Source of the DNA: Caldivirga sp. MU80
GTDB lineage: Archaea; Thermoproteota; Thermoprotei; Thermoproteales; Thermocladiaceae
Assembly: GCF_001663375.1 (NCBI RefSeq)
Contig: NZ_LCTF01000001.1
Coordinates: 44,926-108,925 of the forward strand
Direction of reading: 5' to 3'
Length of the DNA: 64,000 nt
Part shown: in pieces, positions 17,858-26,698 of the stretch
Layout: every line of letters starts with the position of its first letter
How positions within the stretch are numbered: the first letter of the stretch is position 1
The notes under the pieces: generated by a model
What the model was told of the DNA's origin: nothing
Databases searched by the model: none
Seen by the model: only the letters and a program-made list of their open reading frames with translations
Made by a program: the position numbers and the translations under genes

Positions 17858-18718
17858 CTAGCCGTTGGTAATCTCCTCAAGCCTCGATATTTCCTGCTCA
17901 ATCCTATGCACATCATCTGCTAATCTACTGCTCTTCCTAGCTAATAAATCTATTTTAAGCCCCTCCACGTAAGCCTTAACCATGTCCTTAACGTTGACGC
18001 TACCTATGTTTATCCTCTCCACAACACCTGACTCGTAGATTCTACCACCCCTAATGTTAAGCACCCTACTACCCACCTGGGCGACGTCGGGGTTATGGGT
18101 GGCTATTATCATTGTTACGCCGATGGCTCTATTAAGCACGTTTATTAGGGCCAGTAACCTTGATGCGCTAACCGGGTCCAGGGCGCCTGTGGGTTCGTCC
18201 ATTATTATGAAGCTTGGGTTTAGTGCTAAAGCCCTAGCTAGGGCAACCATCTGCTGTTGGCCACCCGACAGTTGATTGGGGAAGTAAGTGGCGTATGGGG
18301 TTAACCTAACCAGCTCCAATAGGTACCTAGCCTTGGCCTCGGCCATTGATCTATCGTATAAGCCGCTCATTATCATGGGCATCATAACGTTTTCAAGGGC
18401 TGTTAGGTTCTGTATCAGGTTGTATTGCTGAAACAGGAACCCAACCTTAAATAGCCTAAACTTAGCTAACTCACCCTCGCTCATATCTGTAACATCCACG
18501 CCGTCTAGGTAAACCCTACCATTGGTTGGCCTATCAAGCATCCCTATTATGTTGAGAAGTGTTGACTTACCTGAACCACTAGGGCCCATTATAATGACTA
18601 CCTCACCTCTATGTATGCTTAGGTTGACGTTAATCAATGCATCAACATACACAGACTCGGATATGTAGTACCTCTTACTCACGTTAACTAACCTAACCAC
18701 AAAATCATCATTACTCAT
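17858..18718 (-). CDS. ABC transporter ATP-binding protein (MacB/LolD-like)
   Basis: ATPase subunit of 286 residues. Walker A is GPSGSGKST, the Q-loop lies in FLFQQYNL, the signature is LSGGQQQMVALARALA, Walker B is FIIMDEPTGALD and the switch His is IATHNPD. The pattern matches the MacB/LolD/FtsE class, which normally works with an FtsX-type permease. No such permease is adjacent; the only partner is the single-span surface protein downstream. A C-terminal extension of about 50 residues is helical. A TATA-like gttaataaag lies about 28 bp upstream of the ATG. Confidence 0.93.
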   Translation of the reverse strand: MSNDDFVVRLVNVSKRYYISESVYVDALINVNLSIHRGEVVIIMGPSGSGKSTLLNIIGMLDRPTNGRVYLDGVDVTDMSEGELAKFRLFKVGFLFQQYNLIQNLTALENVMMPMIMSGLYDRSMAEAKARYLLELVRLTPYATYFPNQLSGGQQQMVALARALALNPSFIIMDEPTGALDPVSASRLLALINVLNRAIGVTMIIATHNPDVAQVGSRVLNIRGGRIYESGVVERINIGSVNVKDMVKAYVEGLKIDLLARKSSRLADDVHRIEQEISRLEEITNG

Positions 18719-18797
18719 TTCGATAAGCTAACTCAACCGCTTTATTAACCCTTTCTATTGTGGGAACCGGAACCTTTGCGTAAGGTAAAGGGCTAAT

Positions 18798-18807
18798 CTT
18801 TAAATAC
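18798..18807 (+). promoter_or_regulatory. TATA box of the nuoH operon
   Basis: ctttaaatac is centred 27 bp upstream of the ATG at 18829, which suggests a leaderless transcript for nuoH, nuoI and the zinc finger gene. Confidence 0.6.
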
Positions 18808-18828
18808 ATAAGATTAAGCGACCTAACC

Positions 18829-19914
18829 ATGGGTTACCTGGAGCCTATGGTGCAGATACCGTTCCTGGAGCCTCTCATAAACTTCCTACTTAAGATACCT
18901 GTCATTGGGCCAATAGTGAACTTCCTACTGTGGACACCCATATTTGCCGTGTGGTTTGTCCCAGGGCTAATCGGCTTGTTCATACCGTTGATATTCGTAA
19001 TATGGTGGGAGAGGAAGGCGGCCGCCAGGGTTCAGTGGAGGTATGGACCACTTGAAATATCTAAGAGACTTGGTGGTGTTATTCAACCGATAAGCGACCT
19101 AATAAGGTATACACTCCAGGAGATTATAATACACCAGGAGGCTGACACCGCCTACTTCATACACATGCCCATATTCGGGTTCATATTTGCGCTACTGCCT
19201 GTGCTGTTCATACCGGCTGGGCCCAATGTCTACGCTATAAATACAGGTTACAATATCTTAATTGCGGCTGTGCTTATATCAATATTCAACGTTGTGATTA
19301 TTGTCACTGGTTGGGCGTCAACGGATAAGTGGGCCTACATAGGTACAGTTAGGGAGGCATTCATGTACGCGGCCTACGAAATACCATTCATGCTGTCGGT
19401 GGTGGCCATGATAATTCTGTTTGGTACAGCTGATCCCTTCATGATGGTTAATGAGCAGGTTACGCATTATATACCTGGGGCAATACTTAACCCAATAGCC
19501 TTCATAGTCGCTGTGGTAACCACAGCCATGGCATCATCAAGGTTCCCATTCGATATAGTTGAGAATGACACGGATATAGTGGTTGGCCCATTCACCGAGT
19601 ACGGTGGGTTAATATTTGGATTAACAATGACCATGAGTTACGAGAAGACCTATGTAATGACCCTGCTGCTCTCAATACTATTCCTCGGTGGCTGGAGTGG
19701 ACCATACATAGGACCCCTCGGTGACTTATCAGCACCACTATGGCTGGGGGTTAGGGTGTTCCTGGTCATGATGTTCTTCTCGTTCCTTAGGGCTGTATAC
19801 CCCAACTATAGGCTCGACCAAGCCTTAAGAATGGGATGGCGTACGCTACTTATTCTGTCAGTGGTAAGTGTTATATGGAGTATAGTTATTAGGCTTGTGC
19901 TACCGGTGGTTTAA
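18829..19914 (+). CDS. nuoH: complex I subunit H (NuoH/NDH-1 subunit 1)
   Basis: Membrane subunit of respiratory complex I at the junction with the quinone channel. It has 361 residues and 8-9 membrane helices. Conserved parts include WWERKAAARVQWRYGP, the cytoplasmic loop YEIPFMLSVVAM, and the acidic segment SSRFPFDIVENDTDIV with the usual glutamates, followed by a C-terminal RAVYPNYRLDQALRMGW. The nuoI gene starts 2 bp after the stop. The other complex I genes are not in the window. Confidence 0.96.
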   Translation: MGYLEPMVQIPFLEPLINFLLKIPVIGPIVNFLLWTPIFAVWFVPGLIGLFIPLIFVIWWERKAAARVQWRYGPLEISKRLGGVIQPISDLIRYTLQEIIIHQEADTAYFIHMPIFGFIFALLPVLFIPAGPNVYAINTGYNILIAAVLISIFNVVIIVTGWASTDKWAYIGTVREAFMYAAYEIPFMLSVVAMIILFGTADPFMMVNEQVTHYIPGAILNPIAFIVAVVTTAMASSRFPFDIVENDTDIVVGPFTEYGGLIFGLTMTMSYEKTYVMTLLLSILFLGGWSGPYIGPLGDLSAPLWLGVRVFLVMMFFSFLRAVYPNYRLDQALRMGWRTLLILSVVSVIWSIVIRLVLPVV

Positions 19915-19915
19915 T

Positions 19916-20416
19916 ATGGCTAAGAAGGTTACTCAACCCAAGGTTAACCCAGTAACCGGGCACTTAAGCGCACTGGCTGTTGGGGTTAAGGAGTTCGTTA
20001 AGCCCACTAGGTTCACTATACAGTACCCTAGGGAGAGGAGGTGGGTTGTTGATAGGTTTAGGGGCTTCATAGTTAATGACATTGAGAAGTGCATATCATG
20101 TTTCCAATGCGCCTGGGCATGCCCAGTCAATGCAATATTCATGTACAGGGCACCTAATGGTAAATTCTACCCGGGGATAAGGTACGAGCAGTGCATACTG
20201 TGCCACTTCTGCGTTGATGCCTGTCCAGTTGGGTCACTATATGGGACAACAATAAGTGATGGTGCCTTCCCTAACCTAGAGTCTACCATATTTAAGCCAG
20301 AGGACATGGCCCAACCACCCCAGTGGGATGATGAGGCCGAGTACGTTGTAAAATACGACTTTGATGAGAACGGTAATCTTAGGATAATTAAGATGAGGAA
20401 GGGTGAAGTGAAGTAG
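19916..20416 (+). CDS. nuoI: complex I subunit I (NuoI, 2 x [4Fe-4S] ferredoxin)
   Basis: Iron-sulfur subunit that passes electrons towards the quinone site. It has 166 residues from the ATG at 19916; an upstream in-frame ATG at 19895 lies inside nuoH. Two Cx2Cx2Cx3CP clusters are seen: Cys59, 62, 65 and 69, and Cys93, 96, 99 and 103. The C-terminal extension is acidic then basic. It sits between nuoH and a small zinc-finger gene that starts 1 bp after the stop. Confidence 0.95.
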   Translation: MAKKVTQPKVNPVTGHLSALAVGVKEFVKPTRFTIQYPRERRWVVDRFRGFIVNDIEKCISCFQCAWACPVNAIFMYRAPNGKFYPGIRYEQCILCHFCVDACPVGSLYGTTISDGAFPNLESTIFKPEDMAQPPQWDDEAEYVVKYDFDENGNLRIIKMRKGEVK

Positions 20417-20417
20417 T

Positions 20418-20627
20418 ATGGTTAGGTGCCCAGTCTGCGGAAGGGACTACCAAAACACTCTCTCGCTACTTAAGCACGTTAGGCTTAAGAGCAAGTATGA
20501 TGAGCATCACAGGAATCTTTGGATGGAGTACATCAAGTTCAAGAGCGTTAATGATGGCTACGAGGAAATATACACAGAAACAGACATATTTAGGGAGTTC
20601 TTAAAACAGAGAAAGGCACAGTTTTAA
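20418..20627 (+). CDS. small C2H2-like zinc finger protein
   Basis: 69 residues. It opens with MVRCPVCGRDYQNTLSLLKHVRLKSKYDEH, a Cys4-X2-Cys7 pair followed by histidines about 12 and 23-24 residues later, compatible with a single C2H2-type zinc finger. The rest is charged and helical. It is packed one base behind nuoI and so is probably translated with it. A link to complex I assembly or to transcription is possible but is only inferred. Confidence 0.75.
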   Translation: MVRCPVCGRDYQNTLSLLKHVRLKSKYDEHHRNLWMEYIKFKSVNDGYEEIYTETDIFREFLKQRKAQF

Positions 20628-20649
20628 GCGGCTATCTTTAACTCTCGCC

Positions 20650-21843
20650 TCACTTCCTTTGATCTATCGGAACATACTGCACGTCATGGGGCCCAACGTA
20701 GCATGCCCTCGGCCTAAACAACCTGTGCTCCCCTAGGTACTCTATTGCATGGGCAACCCAGCCAACCACCCTAGACATCGCAAATATTGGTGTGTAGTAC
20801 TCGTACGGTATGCCAAGTAGGTACATTGCTATGCCGCTCCAGAAGTCTATGTTGGGGTAAAGCCCCTTAGGCCCAAGTCTCTCTAGGACAACCTTCTCAA
20901 CCTCCTCGGCTATCCTGTAGTAGGTCATGTTACCCTTCCTCTCACTCAACTCCCTAACAAGCTCTTTGTATATCCTAGCCCTGGGATCATACGTCTTATA
21001 GACCCTATGCCCAACACCCATGACTCTTTTACCCTCGGCCAGCAGCTTCTCAACATATGGTTTCGCATTGTCTGGGTTACCTATCTCAAGGTACTGCTTC
21101 ATGGCGGCCTCATTGGCACCACCGTGAAGTGGACCCTTTAAGGCGGCTATACCAGCTACTATGGCTGAGTATAGGTCTGTCCACGTGGATATGGCCACGT
21201 GGGTTGCGAATGTTGAAGCCGGGACCTCGTGGTCAATGTGGAGGATTAGGTACAGGTCTATTGCCCTAGTTGAAATGTCGTCCGGCTCAGTGCCGAACAT
21301 CATGTAGAGGAAGTTGGCGGCCTGGCTAAGATCCCTCCTCGGCTTAACTAACCCCAACCCCCTACTGAACCTGTAGTGGGCGGCTATTATCGTTGGGAAC
21401 ACGGCGGCCAATCTAATCGCCTGCTCGTATAAGGCATCCTTGCTTAAATCCCCAGCCTTGGGGTCGAAACCCGCTAACGCCGATATAGCTGATTCAAGGA
21501 CTAGCATTGGGTGAACCCTCCTCTCAGCCAGCACCTTTATTATTGAGTAAACCTCCTCAGGTAGGTCCCTATTGGTCGCTAGCCTTTCACTAAACTCGGA
21601 TAACTCACTCCTAGTGGGTAGTTTACCGTACAGTATTAGGTATGCTGTTTCCTCAAAGCTTGAGTACTTAGCTAGGTCATCAATCCTATACCCCCTATAC
21701 CACAGTATACCCTTCCTACCATCTATGTCACTTATCGAGGTGACCTTGATCAACACATCCTCCAGTCCATGTATTATTGGGCCACATGGGGACTCAATCA
21801 CCTTTCCGCTTGTACTTAGTTCAACCTTCCTTACAGACTCCAT
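20650..21843 (-). CDS. gltA: citrate synthase
   Basis: Condenses acetyl-CoA with oxaloacetate (or acts as a methylcitrate synthase; the two are hard to separate by eye). It has 397 residues, the short archaeal/Gram-positive type. Active-site motifs are the His in GPLHGGANEA, the His in GVGHRVYKTYDPRA (also carrying the conserved Arg and Asp) and the N-terminal GILWYRGYRIDDLA. The C-terminal RPRACYVGP contains the Arg that contacts the substrate. Confidence 0.94.
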   Translation of the reverse strand: MESVRKVELSTSGKVIESPCGPIIHGLEDVLIKVTSISDIDGRKGILWYRGYRIDDLAKYSSFEETAYLILYGKLPTRSELSEFSERLATNRDLPEEVYSIIKVLAERRVHPMLVLESAISALAGFDPKAGDLSKDALYEQAIRLAAVFPTIIAAHYRFSRGLGLVKPRRDLSQAANFLYMMFGTEPDDISTRAIDLYLILHIDHEVPASTFATHVAISTWTDLYSAIVAGIAALKGPLHGGANEAAMKQYLEIGNPDNAKPYVEKLLAEGKRVMGVGHRVYKTYDPRARIYKELVRELSERKGNMTYYRIAEEVEKVVLERLGPKGLYPNIDFWSGIAMYLLGIPYEYYTPIFAMSRVVGWVAHAIEYLGEHRLFRPRACYVGPHDVQYVPIDQRK

Positions 21844-21861
21844 AGTCTACCTAGTTGAATT

Positions 21862-21871
21862 TATATTTAAA
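21862..21871 (-). promoter_or_regulatory. TATA box of citrate synthase
   Basis: tttaaatata on the minus strand is centred about 24 bp upstream of the ATG at 21843. Confidence 0.5.
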
Positions 21872-21883
21872 AAGTTGATTAAC

Positions 21884-22432
21884 CTATAAATATAACACCT
21901 TAAGGGTAGAGATTTCGACAGTTACATTACCTATTGCCTGTGCATTTAACGCCGCAAAGATGAGTTTACTCGTCGTTAAGCCAGCACTACTGGATAGGGT
22001 GCACCTTGGTACTATAATCCTACCCTCATACCTACTCACGTATGCCTGGGTTGATTCAAAGATAATGTTATTCAGCGGTACTGCTAGACCCGTGGGGGTA
22101 TTGATGTTAATCCTCATGCATTTAAATGCACCCCCACCACCAATGTATGACCCATATATGTAGCCGTTTGATGCCAGGAAGCCGGCAACAACCCTAGCCT
22201 GCCTATTATTAACCTTAATATCAACTCCCTCAACGCTCAGTCTCCCATTGCCAGATTCAAGGCTGTACTGGTCATTTAGGTCAATGGAAAGTACCCAGGG
22301 TTCCCTAAGCAGTGGTATAATGTATGTGTTATCCCTCTTCCTGGCCTTAAATAACTTGGTTAGGTCCATTGGCGTGGAGTTTATCAACTTGCTCAGTAGC
22401 TCAAGATCGCCAAGTCTAAGTGAAACAGCCAC
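21884..22432 (-). CDS. hypothetical protein downstream of hexuloisomerase
   Basis: 182 residues, not recognised. An N-terminal helical part (LRLGDLELLSKLINS) is followed by a beta-rich body with a glycine run (YIGGGGAFKC) and little charge at the C-terminus. The start is a GTG; the frame is open a few codons further up but offers no ATG. It lies 34 bp behind the hexuloisomerase gene in the same direction, so it is probably co-transcribed with it. Confidence 0.6.
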   Translation of the reverse strand: MAVSLRLGDLELLSKLINSTPMDLTKLFKARKRDNTYIIPLLREPWVLSIDLNDQYSLESGNGRLSVEGVDIKVNNRQARVVAGFLASNGYIYGSYIGGGGAFKCMRININTPTGLAVPLNNIIFESTQAYVSRYEGRIIVPRCTLSSSAGLTTSKLIFAALNAQAIGNVTVEISTLKVLYL

Positions 22433-22466
22433 TTGTCTAATTGCATTGAGCCATTTATTAGCATTA

Positions 22467-23087
22467 CTAGGGGACCTCTATGTTAGCGTGCATGTTTCTC
22501 AAATCCTCCTCAGTCTTATTTAACCTATGCATTAACTCCGCTATTATTGCATCGAGAAATACGGCTGTCGTGTCCTCGAATAGTGTACCTAGTGGCGCCA
22601 ATGGTTCGTGGAGACCTAGGATTTGCCTGGCGAAGTAGTCATCAATCCTGGATATCTTAGTCCTGCCTGGTATTACAAGGACGAGATCCGCTATTTTGGC
22701 TAGTGGTGAGTCTGGGTAACTGGTGATCGCAACCACCTTAGCCATCATGCGCTTAGCCGCATCTGAGGCGGCGACCACGATGCTTGTCGTACCACTACCG
22801 CTTATGGCGACCACGAGGTCATTGGACCCCACGCTTGGTGTTATAGTCTCCCCTAGGACGTAGGACTTGTAGCCGAGGTGCATTAATCTCATGGCGAAGC
22901 CCCTAGCCACTAAACCAGACCTACCTGCCCCCACCACCAGCACCTTATTACCCCTATGATAAAGCCTCTCCAGTTCATTTATAAACTCATTAACCTGGTC
23001 CGGGCGTATCTTACTTACAGCCTCCTCGATGAACTTACTTATCTCCGTGTAGGCCATTAGGAAGTAGGGTGGGAACTCTATACCCAT
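22467..23087 (-). CDS. hxlB: 6-phospho-3-hexuloisomerase (SIS domain)
   Basis: Converts fructose 6-phosphate and hexulose 6-phosphate. In archaea lacking the oxidative pentose route this runs in reverse to supply ribulose 5-phosphate. It has 206 residues. The SIS fold is marked by [29 protein letters not shown] and [10 protein letters not shown]. The C-terminal [17 protein letters not shown]...MHANIE pattern is typical of HxlB. The partner hexulose-phosphate synthase (HxlA) is not in the window. The ATG has a TATA box 28 bp upstream. Confidence 0.92.
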   Translation of the reverse strand: MGIEFPPYFLMAYTEISKFIEEAVSKIRPDQVNEFINELERLYHRGNKVLVVGAGRSGLVARGFAMRLMHLGYKSYVLGETITPSVGSNDLVVAISGSGTTSIVVAASDAAKRMMAKVVAITSYPDSPLAKIADLVLVIPGRTKISRIDDYFARQILGLHEPLAPLGTLFEDTTAVFLDAIIAELMHRLNKTEEDLRNMHANIEVP

Positions 23088-23110
23088 CGGTTAAGTCTTT
23101 ACTTTAAAAA

Positions 23111-23120
23111 ATTTAAATAT
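23111..23120 (-). promoter_or_regulatory. TATA box of hxlB
   Basis: atatttaaat on the minus strand is centred 28 bp upstream of the ATG at 23087. Confidence 0.55.
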
Positions 23121-23152
23121 TAACTCTTTTTAAACAGGGGGTGGGGCTTCAT

Positions 23153-23602
23153 TCAAGGCTTCGGATCCTCTCCAGCATCCTCATTCTCGTAAAGTGACCT
23201 ATCACTTATATTGACACTATACCTTTTAGCACCAAGCTTCTCAGCAATGTACTCAAAGGCGGTTAAGGGATCCGTGTGTGATCCACAGGTGTAGACATCC
23301 ACGGTAGCATACTTGTGCTCAGGCCAGGTATGTATTGATATGTGCGACTCCGCTACAATAGCAACCACTGATAACCCGCCTGTTGGCGTGAACTTGTAGT
23401 AGAATAGTGAAACCACCGTCGCATTAGCCTTCTCGGCAGCCTCCTTAACTATATTAGTTAGCTTGACCTCGTCTCGTAGTACCTCCTCGTCGCAGTCATA
23501 TAAATTACCGTATACATGAGTCCCATATACAGCTGCCCCAATCCCCCTCGCGTACTTGGGAACTTCTCCTCCCAATGCGAGGGGATTGGTTTGGGCTCTC
23601 AT
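23153..23602 (-). CDS. SpeD-family pyruvoyl decarboxylase proenzyme (AdoMet or arginine decarboxylase)
   Basis: Polyamine-synthesis enzyme that self-cleaves to form a pyruvoyl cofactor. It has 149 residues. The cleavage site is Glu85-Ser86 in [14 protein letters not shown], followed by VDVYTCG with the catalytic Cys106. The N-terminal [10 protein letters not shown] is typical of crenarchaeal members. Crenarchaea have two paralogues of this fold, one for S-adenosylmethionine and one for arginine. The [13 protein letters not shown] and HTDP pattern leans towards the arginine decarboxylase type, but I cannot settle it. A TATA-like cttaaaaac lies about 23 bp upstream. Confidence 0.9.
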   Translation of the reverse strand: MRAQTNPLALGGEVPKYARGIGAAVYGTHVYGNLYDCDEEVLRDEVKLTNIVKEAAEKANATVVSLFYYKFTPTGGLSVVAIVAESHISIHTWPEHKYATVDVYTCGSHTDPLTAFEYIAEKLGAKRYSVNISDRSLYENEDAGEDPKP

Positions 23603-23860
23603 TGCTACATTCTTATGTGGTTTTTAAGTACACTATACCCCTCTTGCTTAAAAACTTTACCCCCAGATTAGGGTACTACCTCTATATTACTAATGTTAAG
23701 TTATCCGTAACCTATGATTATGCGTTATGTTGCATTACAGCAGTCAAAAACATAAAAATGCGAGTTACCATTTCAATCATAGCCCCCTAGTCTAGGCCTA
23801 GAAATGAGGTTACCAAGTGCCGTGCTTATAAGCGGTGAAAAGAATGGAAGGTTGGTAAAG

Positions 23861-23994
23861 CAAACGGCAAGCCTTACCATTCATGGTGGGTGGCTTCACT
23901 GTGTGGGTTTCATGGTAGTGGATTAATAACCAACACTAGGCAGGGTACTCAGTAGCCCACACTAAAGGTGGGCTCAAAGGCGAGAAAGGGATCA
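23861..23994 (+). repeat. TnpB-less structured element, copy B
   Basis: 134 bp related to 6636-6761 and 35788-35915. It opens with caaacggcaagcc and has hairpins ccttacc/ggtgggt, cttcac/gtgggt and gcccac/gtgggc (23955-23975), then ends gagaaagggatca. The first stem keeps pairing with different bases than copy C (A-T for G-C), which suggests selection on RNA structure. It contains no ORF. The stop codon of the surface-protein gene on the other strand begins 3 bp after its end. The 258 bp before it (23603-23860) hold the decarboxylase promoter and nothing else I can name. Confidence 0.6.
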
Positions 23995-23997
23995 GTA

Positions 23998-25806
23998 TTA
24001 ATCTCCCACAACAATCACTACATCACCATTATCCCTGTTGCCTTTACCTCCGATGACTTTAACCGCTAACACAGCTAGGGATAATACTGCAACTACCAGT
24101 ATTAATGCGATCAGGTAGTTTAAATTAATGTAATATGGGACAGTGACTGATATTGAGCCATCTATTACTGGGGCTGTAAAAGAACCCATGGGTGTATATA
24201 GTGTAGCGTAATTCGCACCAATTGGTGCGCATATTACCGCTGAACCATTAATGTGAAATGCCAGGTCACCAATATTAACGATGGCGTTGATTGGGGAGTT
24301 TAATAGGCCCATTACCTTAACGTTAACAGCCCTTACAGGTATGGTTACGTTTAATGTACTTGAGTTGACCTTAATCATGGTTGACCCAACCACTGACCCA
24401 TTAACCACAGCATTGGCCACGATCCGAGATCCATATTTAACGTCGCCGAGGGTTACATTAAACGTATCACCATACCTACTAATGGACCGAATTGAGGAGT
24501 TTATGAGGAGTGACACATAGTTACACACTGAGGGTAGTTGGGTTAGGGTAACGTTTAGGTTAACAATGTGAAATACGGGTATCCTTATGGTGGTTAATGA
24601 TTGGTTTACCGTAGCCGTGAACCTATAGTAGCCTACGTTACTCATGACTATGACTGAGTAAACACCTGGGGTTAAGCACGTGTTGTTTTTAAGTAATGTG
24701 TAGATTCCATTACCAAGGAGCAGTACTGTTGCGTTAACGGGGTAATCGTCAAGTGTGCTGACCCTTAAGGAACCACCTGTTATCACATTGTTTAAATTTA
24801 TCGATGCCTCACCACCAGCTAAGCCAAGGACCACCAGGTTGGCCACTGGCTCGTTGCCTATGTAAAGGGTTACGTTAGATGGTACCTGAGTCACCACATT
24901 GTTATTGACAACTTGAGCTGGGATTAAGTAATTGGAGCACCATGGATTCACACTCAGCATTACCTGTACCTCAGCCCAATTAACCAATCCGTTCAATCTA
25001 ACCAGCATCTCCCCCGGCATGAACATTGGCACCACGCCGCTCAGCGTACTCATTGAGCCTTGTAGGTGAACTACGTAGTATGAGGAGTCATTACTTAGAA
25101 TCGCCAATCCGCTCCACGGCATGCCAGTGGCTGGTATTGAGTATGTTACGTTAACTGAGTAATAAACGGTTGCGTTGGCTACCTTAAATATTACGGGCGC
25201 CGTGTAGGATACGTAAACATACTTGTTTATAGCTATGGGTACGCCATTAGTGTTCACAACATACCTACTACTATTAACAAGGAACGTGAAGGGTGATGAT
25301 GGGTTAACTGAACCACCAATGACCATGAGATCGATAATTGAGTATAGCGGTGTTAACCCAGGTAGAGACGTGTTGTTAATCACCAGCAACCCAGAGCCGC
25401 TGAAGCTGCCGGTTAAAGGTAGGCCATTGTACAGATATAGTACTGGCGGTATCTTCATGTAGCTAGCCACATTAACAACCAATCCATAGGTGTCTCCACA
25501 GCTGATCCACGTATTGATCAACTTAGGCGAATTTAACCCAACCACCTGCCTTACTGATCCATTATTAAGGACAAGGAACGCTGATGATACCCCTATTTGA
25601 GACCTTGGGTCAATCACCAGGGTTACATTCGCCACGTTACCTATGCACCTTAAGGGTATGACCAATGAGCCGTTTACCGGTAGTGATACTGGGGTAGATG
25701 AGCCGTTGATGTAAAGCAGCCCATAGTTAACCACATAGTTCGGGGTAGCGGCAAGTATGGGTACCGTGGCCAGCAATATGATTAAAGATGCGGTAAGCCT
25801 AATCAT
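23998..25806 (-). CDS. secreted, membrane-anchored surface protein
   Basis: Not recognised beyond its architecture. It has about 602 residues from the ATG at 25806, chosen because a signal peptide (IRLTASLIILLATVPILA) starts there and a TATA-like ctatttaacc is centred 27 bp upstream; an ATG at 25863 overlaps the L24e stop. The body is beta-rich and heavy in Asn, Ser, Thr and Val, with many NxS/T sites. A C-terminal membrane helix (NYLIALILVVAVLSLAVLAV) precedes a short charged tail. This suits an S-layer-associated or adhesin-like protein. Repeat copy B abuts its 3' end. Confidence 0.75.
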   Translation of the reverse strand: MIRLTASLIILLATVPILAATPNYVVNYGLLYINGSSTPVSLPVNGSLVIPLRCIGNVANVTLVIDPRSQIGVSSAFLVLNNGSVRQVVGLNSPKLINTWISCGDTYGLVVNVASYMKIPPVLYLYNGLPLTGSFSGSGLLVINNTSLPGLTPLYSIIDLMVIGGSVNPSSPFTFLVNSSRYVVNTNGVPIAINKYVYVSYTAPVIFKVANATVYYSVNVTYSIPATGMPWSGLAILSNDSSYYVVHLQGSMSTLSGVVPMFMPGEMLVRLNGLVNWAEVQVMLSVNPWCSNYLIPAQVVNNNVVTQVPSNVTLYIGNEPVANLVVLGLAGGEASINLNNVITGGSLRVSTLDDYPVNATVLLLGNGIYTLLKNNTCLTPGVYSVIVMSNVGYYRFTATVNQSLTTIRIPVFHIVNLNVTLTQLPSVCNYVSLLINSSIRSISRYGDTFNVTLGDVKYGSRIVANAVVNGSVVGSTMIKVNSSTLNVTIPVRAVNVKVMGLLNSPINAIVNIGDLAFHINGSAVICAPIGANYATLYTPMGSFTAPVIDGSISVTVPYYINLNYLIALILVVAVLSLAVLAVKVIGGKGNRDNGDVVIVVGD

Positions 25807-25859
25807 CACTGGATATCTTAACCAGGATCTATTTAACCTATTGTTTAATAAGATTAGGT

Positions 25860-26075
25860 TCACTTAGCCGTTGGTTTACCTGGCTGAGTAGCCTGTTTAA
25901 CGCGCTTAGCCTTCCTAACCCAGGCCTGCTTCTGCGGATTCCTACCCATCTTAACCATGCTGACGAAGCACTTTCTACTGCAGAATCGCAGGACAACCCC
26001 ATCAACCCTCACGTACATTAATCCATAACCTGGCGGTATTGGCCTCCCGCAGTATGAGCAATTGTAAATCCTCAC
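25860..26075 (-). CDS. rpl24e: ribosomal protein L24e
   Basis: Zinc-binding protein of the large ribosomal subunit, 71 residues from the GTG at 26073-26075. The zinc ligands are Cys6, Cys9, Cys32 and Cys36 (NCSYCG and FCSRKC). The start is set by a TATA box at 26098-26106 centred 27 bp upstream and because family members begin just before the first Cys pair. An ATG at 26117 would add 14 residues and overlap that TATA box. The C-terminus is Lys-rich. Confidence 0.93.
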   Translation of the reverse strand: MRIYNCSYCGRPIPPGYGLMYVRVDGVVLRFCSRKCFVSMVKMGRNPQKQAWVRKAKRVKQATQPGKPTAK

Positions 26076-26097
26076 AACGCCTTCATGCCCTAGCCCC

Positions 26098-26106
26098 CTT
26101 TTAAAC
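26098..26106 (-). promoter_or_regulatory. TATA box that fixes the L24e start
   Basis: gtttaaaag on the minus strand is centred 27 bp before the GTG at 26075. It lies inside any longer version of the gene starting at 26117, arguing against that start. Confidence 0.6.
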
Positions 26107-26170
26107 ATGACGCCCAATGCCTAAAGATTAAGGTACAGGTTGTTTAAAAAGACTGCTACGCCACATTAAT

Positions 26171-26698
26171 GTGACTGAGCTGGGCGCCTTCATAACTGGG
26201 CCACCTGGTGTGGGTAAAACAACCCTGGTGGTTAAGGTTGTGGAAAGGCTTAGGGCAATGGGGGTTGGGGTCACTGGATTCTATACCATTGAGGCAAGGG
26301 AGCAGGGCACCAGGGTTGGTTTTAGGCTAGTTAATGTTAATAGCGGTGAGTGGAGGTGGCTGGCCCACGTTAGTGCTGTTGAGGGTCCAATGGTTGGGAG
26401 GTACCACGTCAATGTTGACGCTGTGGAGTGGGGGTTGACGCTGCTTAATGAACCTGGAGATTTATACGTAATAGATGAGGTGGGTCCCATGGAGATGAAG
26501 CACCCATTGTTCCTAACAAGGGTTGAGGATGTGGTTAAGTCAAGGCACTTCATAGTAACAGTCCACGTCAGGATGACTGATTGGTTACGTTCACGTTCAA
26601 GCCTTGGTAGGGTGTTTAGGCTAAGCTACGTGAATAGGGATGCCGTGGCTAGCGATGTGTTGAACTACTTAAGAGACCTAATTACGCGCGTTGGTTAG
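26171..26698 (+). CDS. THEP1-family nucleoside-triphosphatase
   Basis: Hydrolyses NTPs to NDPs; the cellular role of the family is unclear. It has 175 residues. Walker A is TGPPGVGKTTL near the N-terminus, GFYTIEAREQGTRVGFRLV is the conserved strand-turn, and Walker B is LYVIDEVGPMEMKH. The start is a GTG at 26171 with a TATA-like gtttaaaaag centred 25 bp upstream. It overlaps the convergent MFS gene by 4 bp. Confidence 0.92.
   Translation: MTELGAFITGPPGVGKTTLVVKVVERLRAMGVGVTGFYTIEAREQGTRVGFRLVNVNSGEWRWLAHVSAVEGPMVGRYHVNVDAVEWGLTLLNEPGDLYVIDEVGPMEMKHPLFLTRVEDVVKSRHFIVTVHVRMTDWLRSRSSLGRVFRLSYVNRDAVASDVLNYLRDLITRVG

Noticed and set aside
23575..23790. 71-codon plus-strand ORF beside the SpeD-family gene
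   Set aside because: It starts inside the decarboxylase gene and crosses its promoter; composition is not protein-like.
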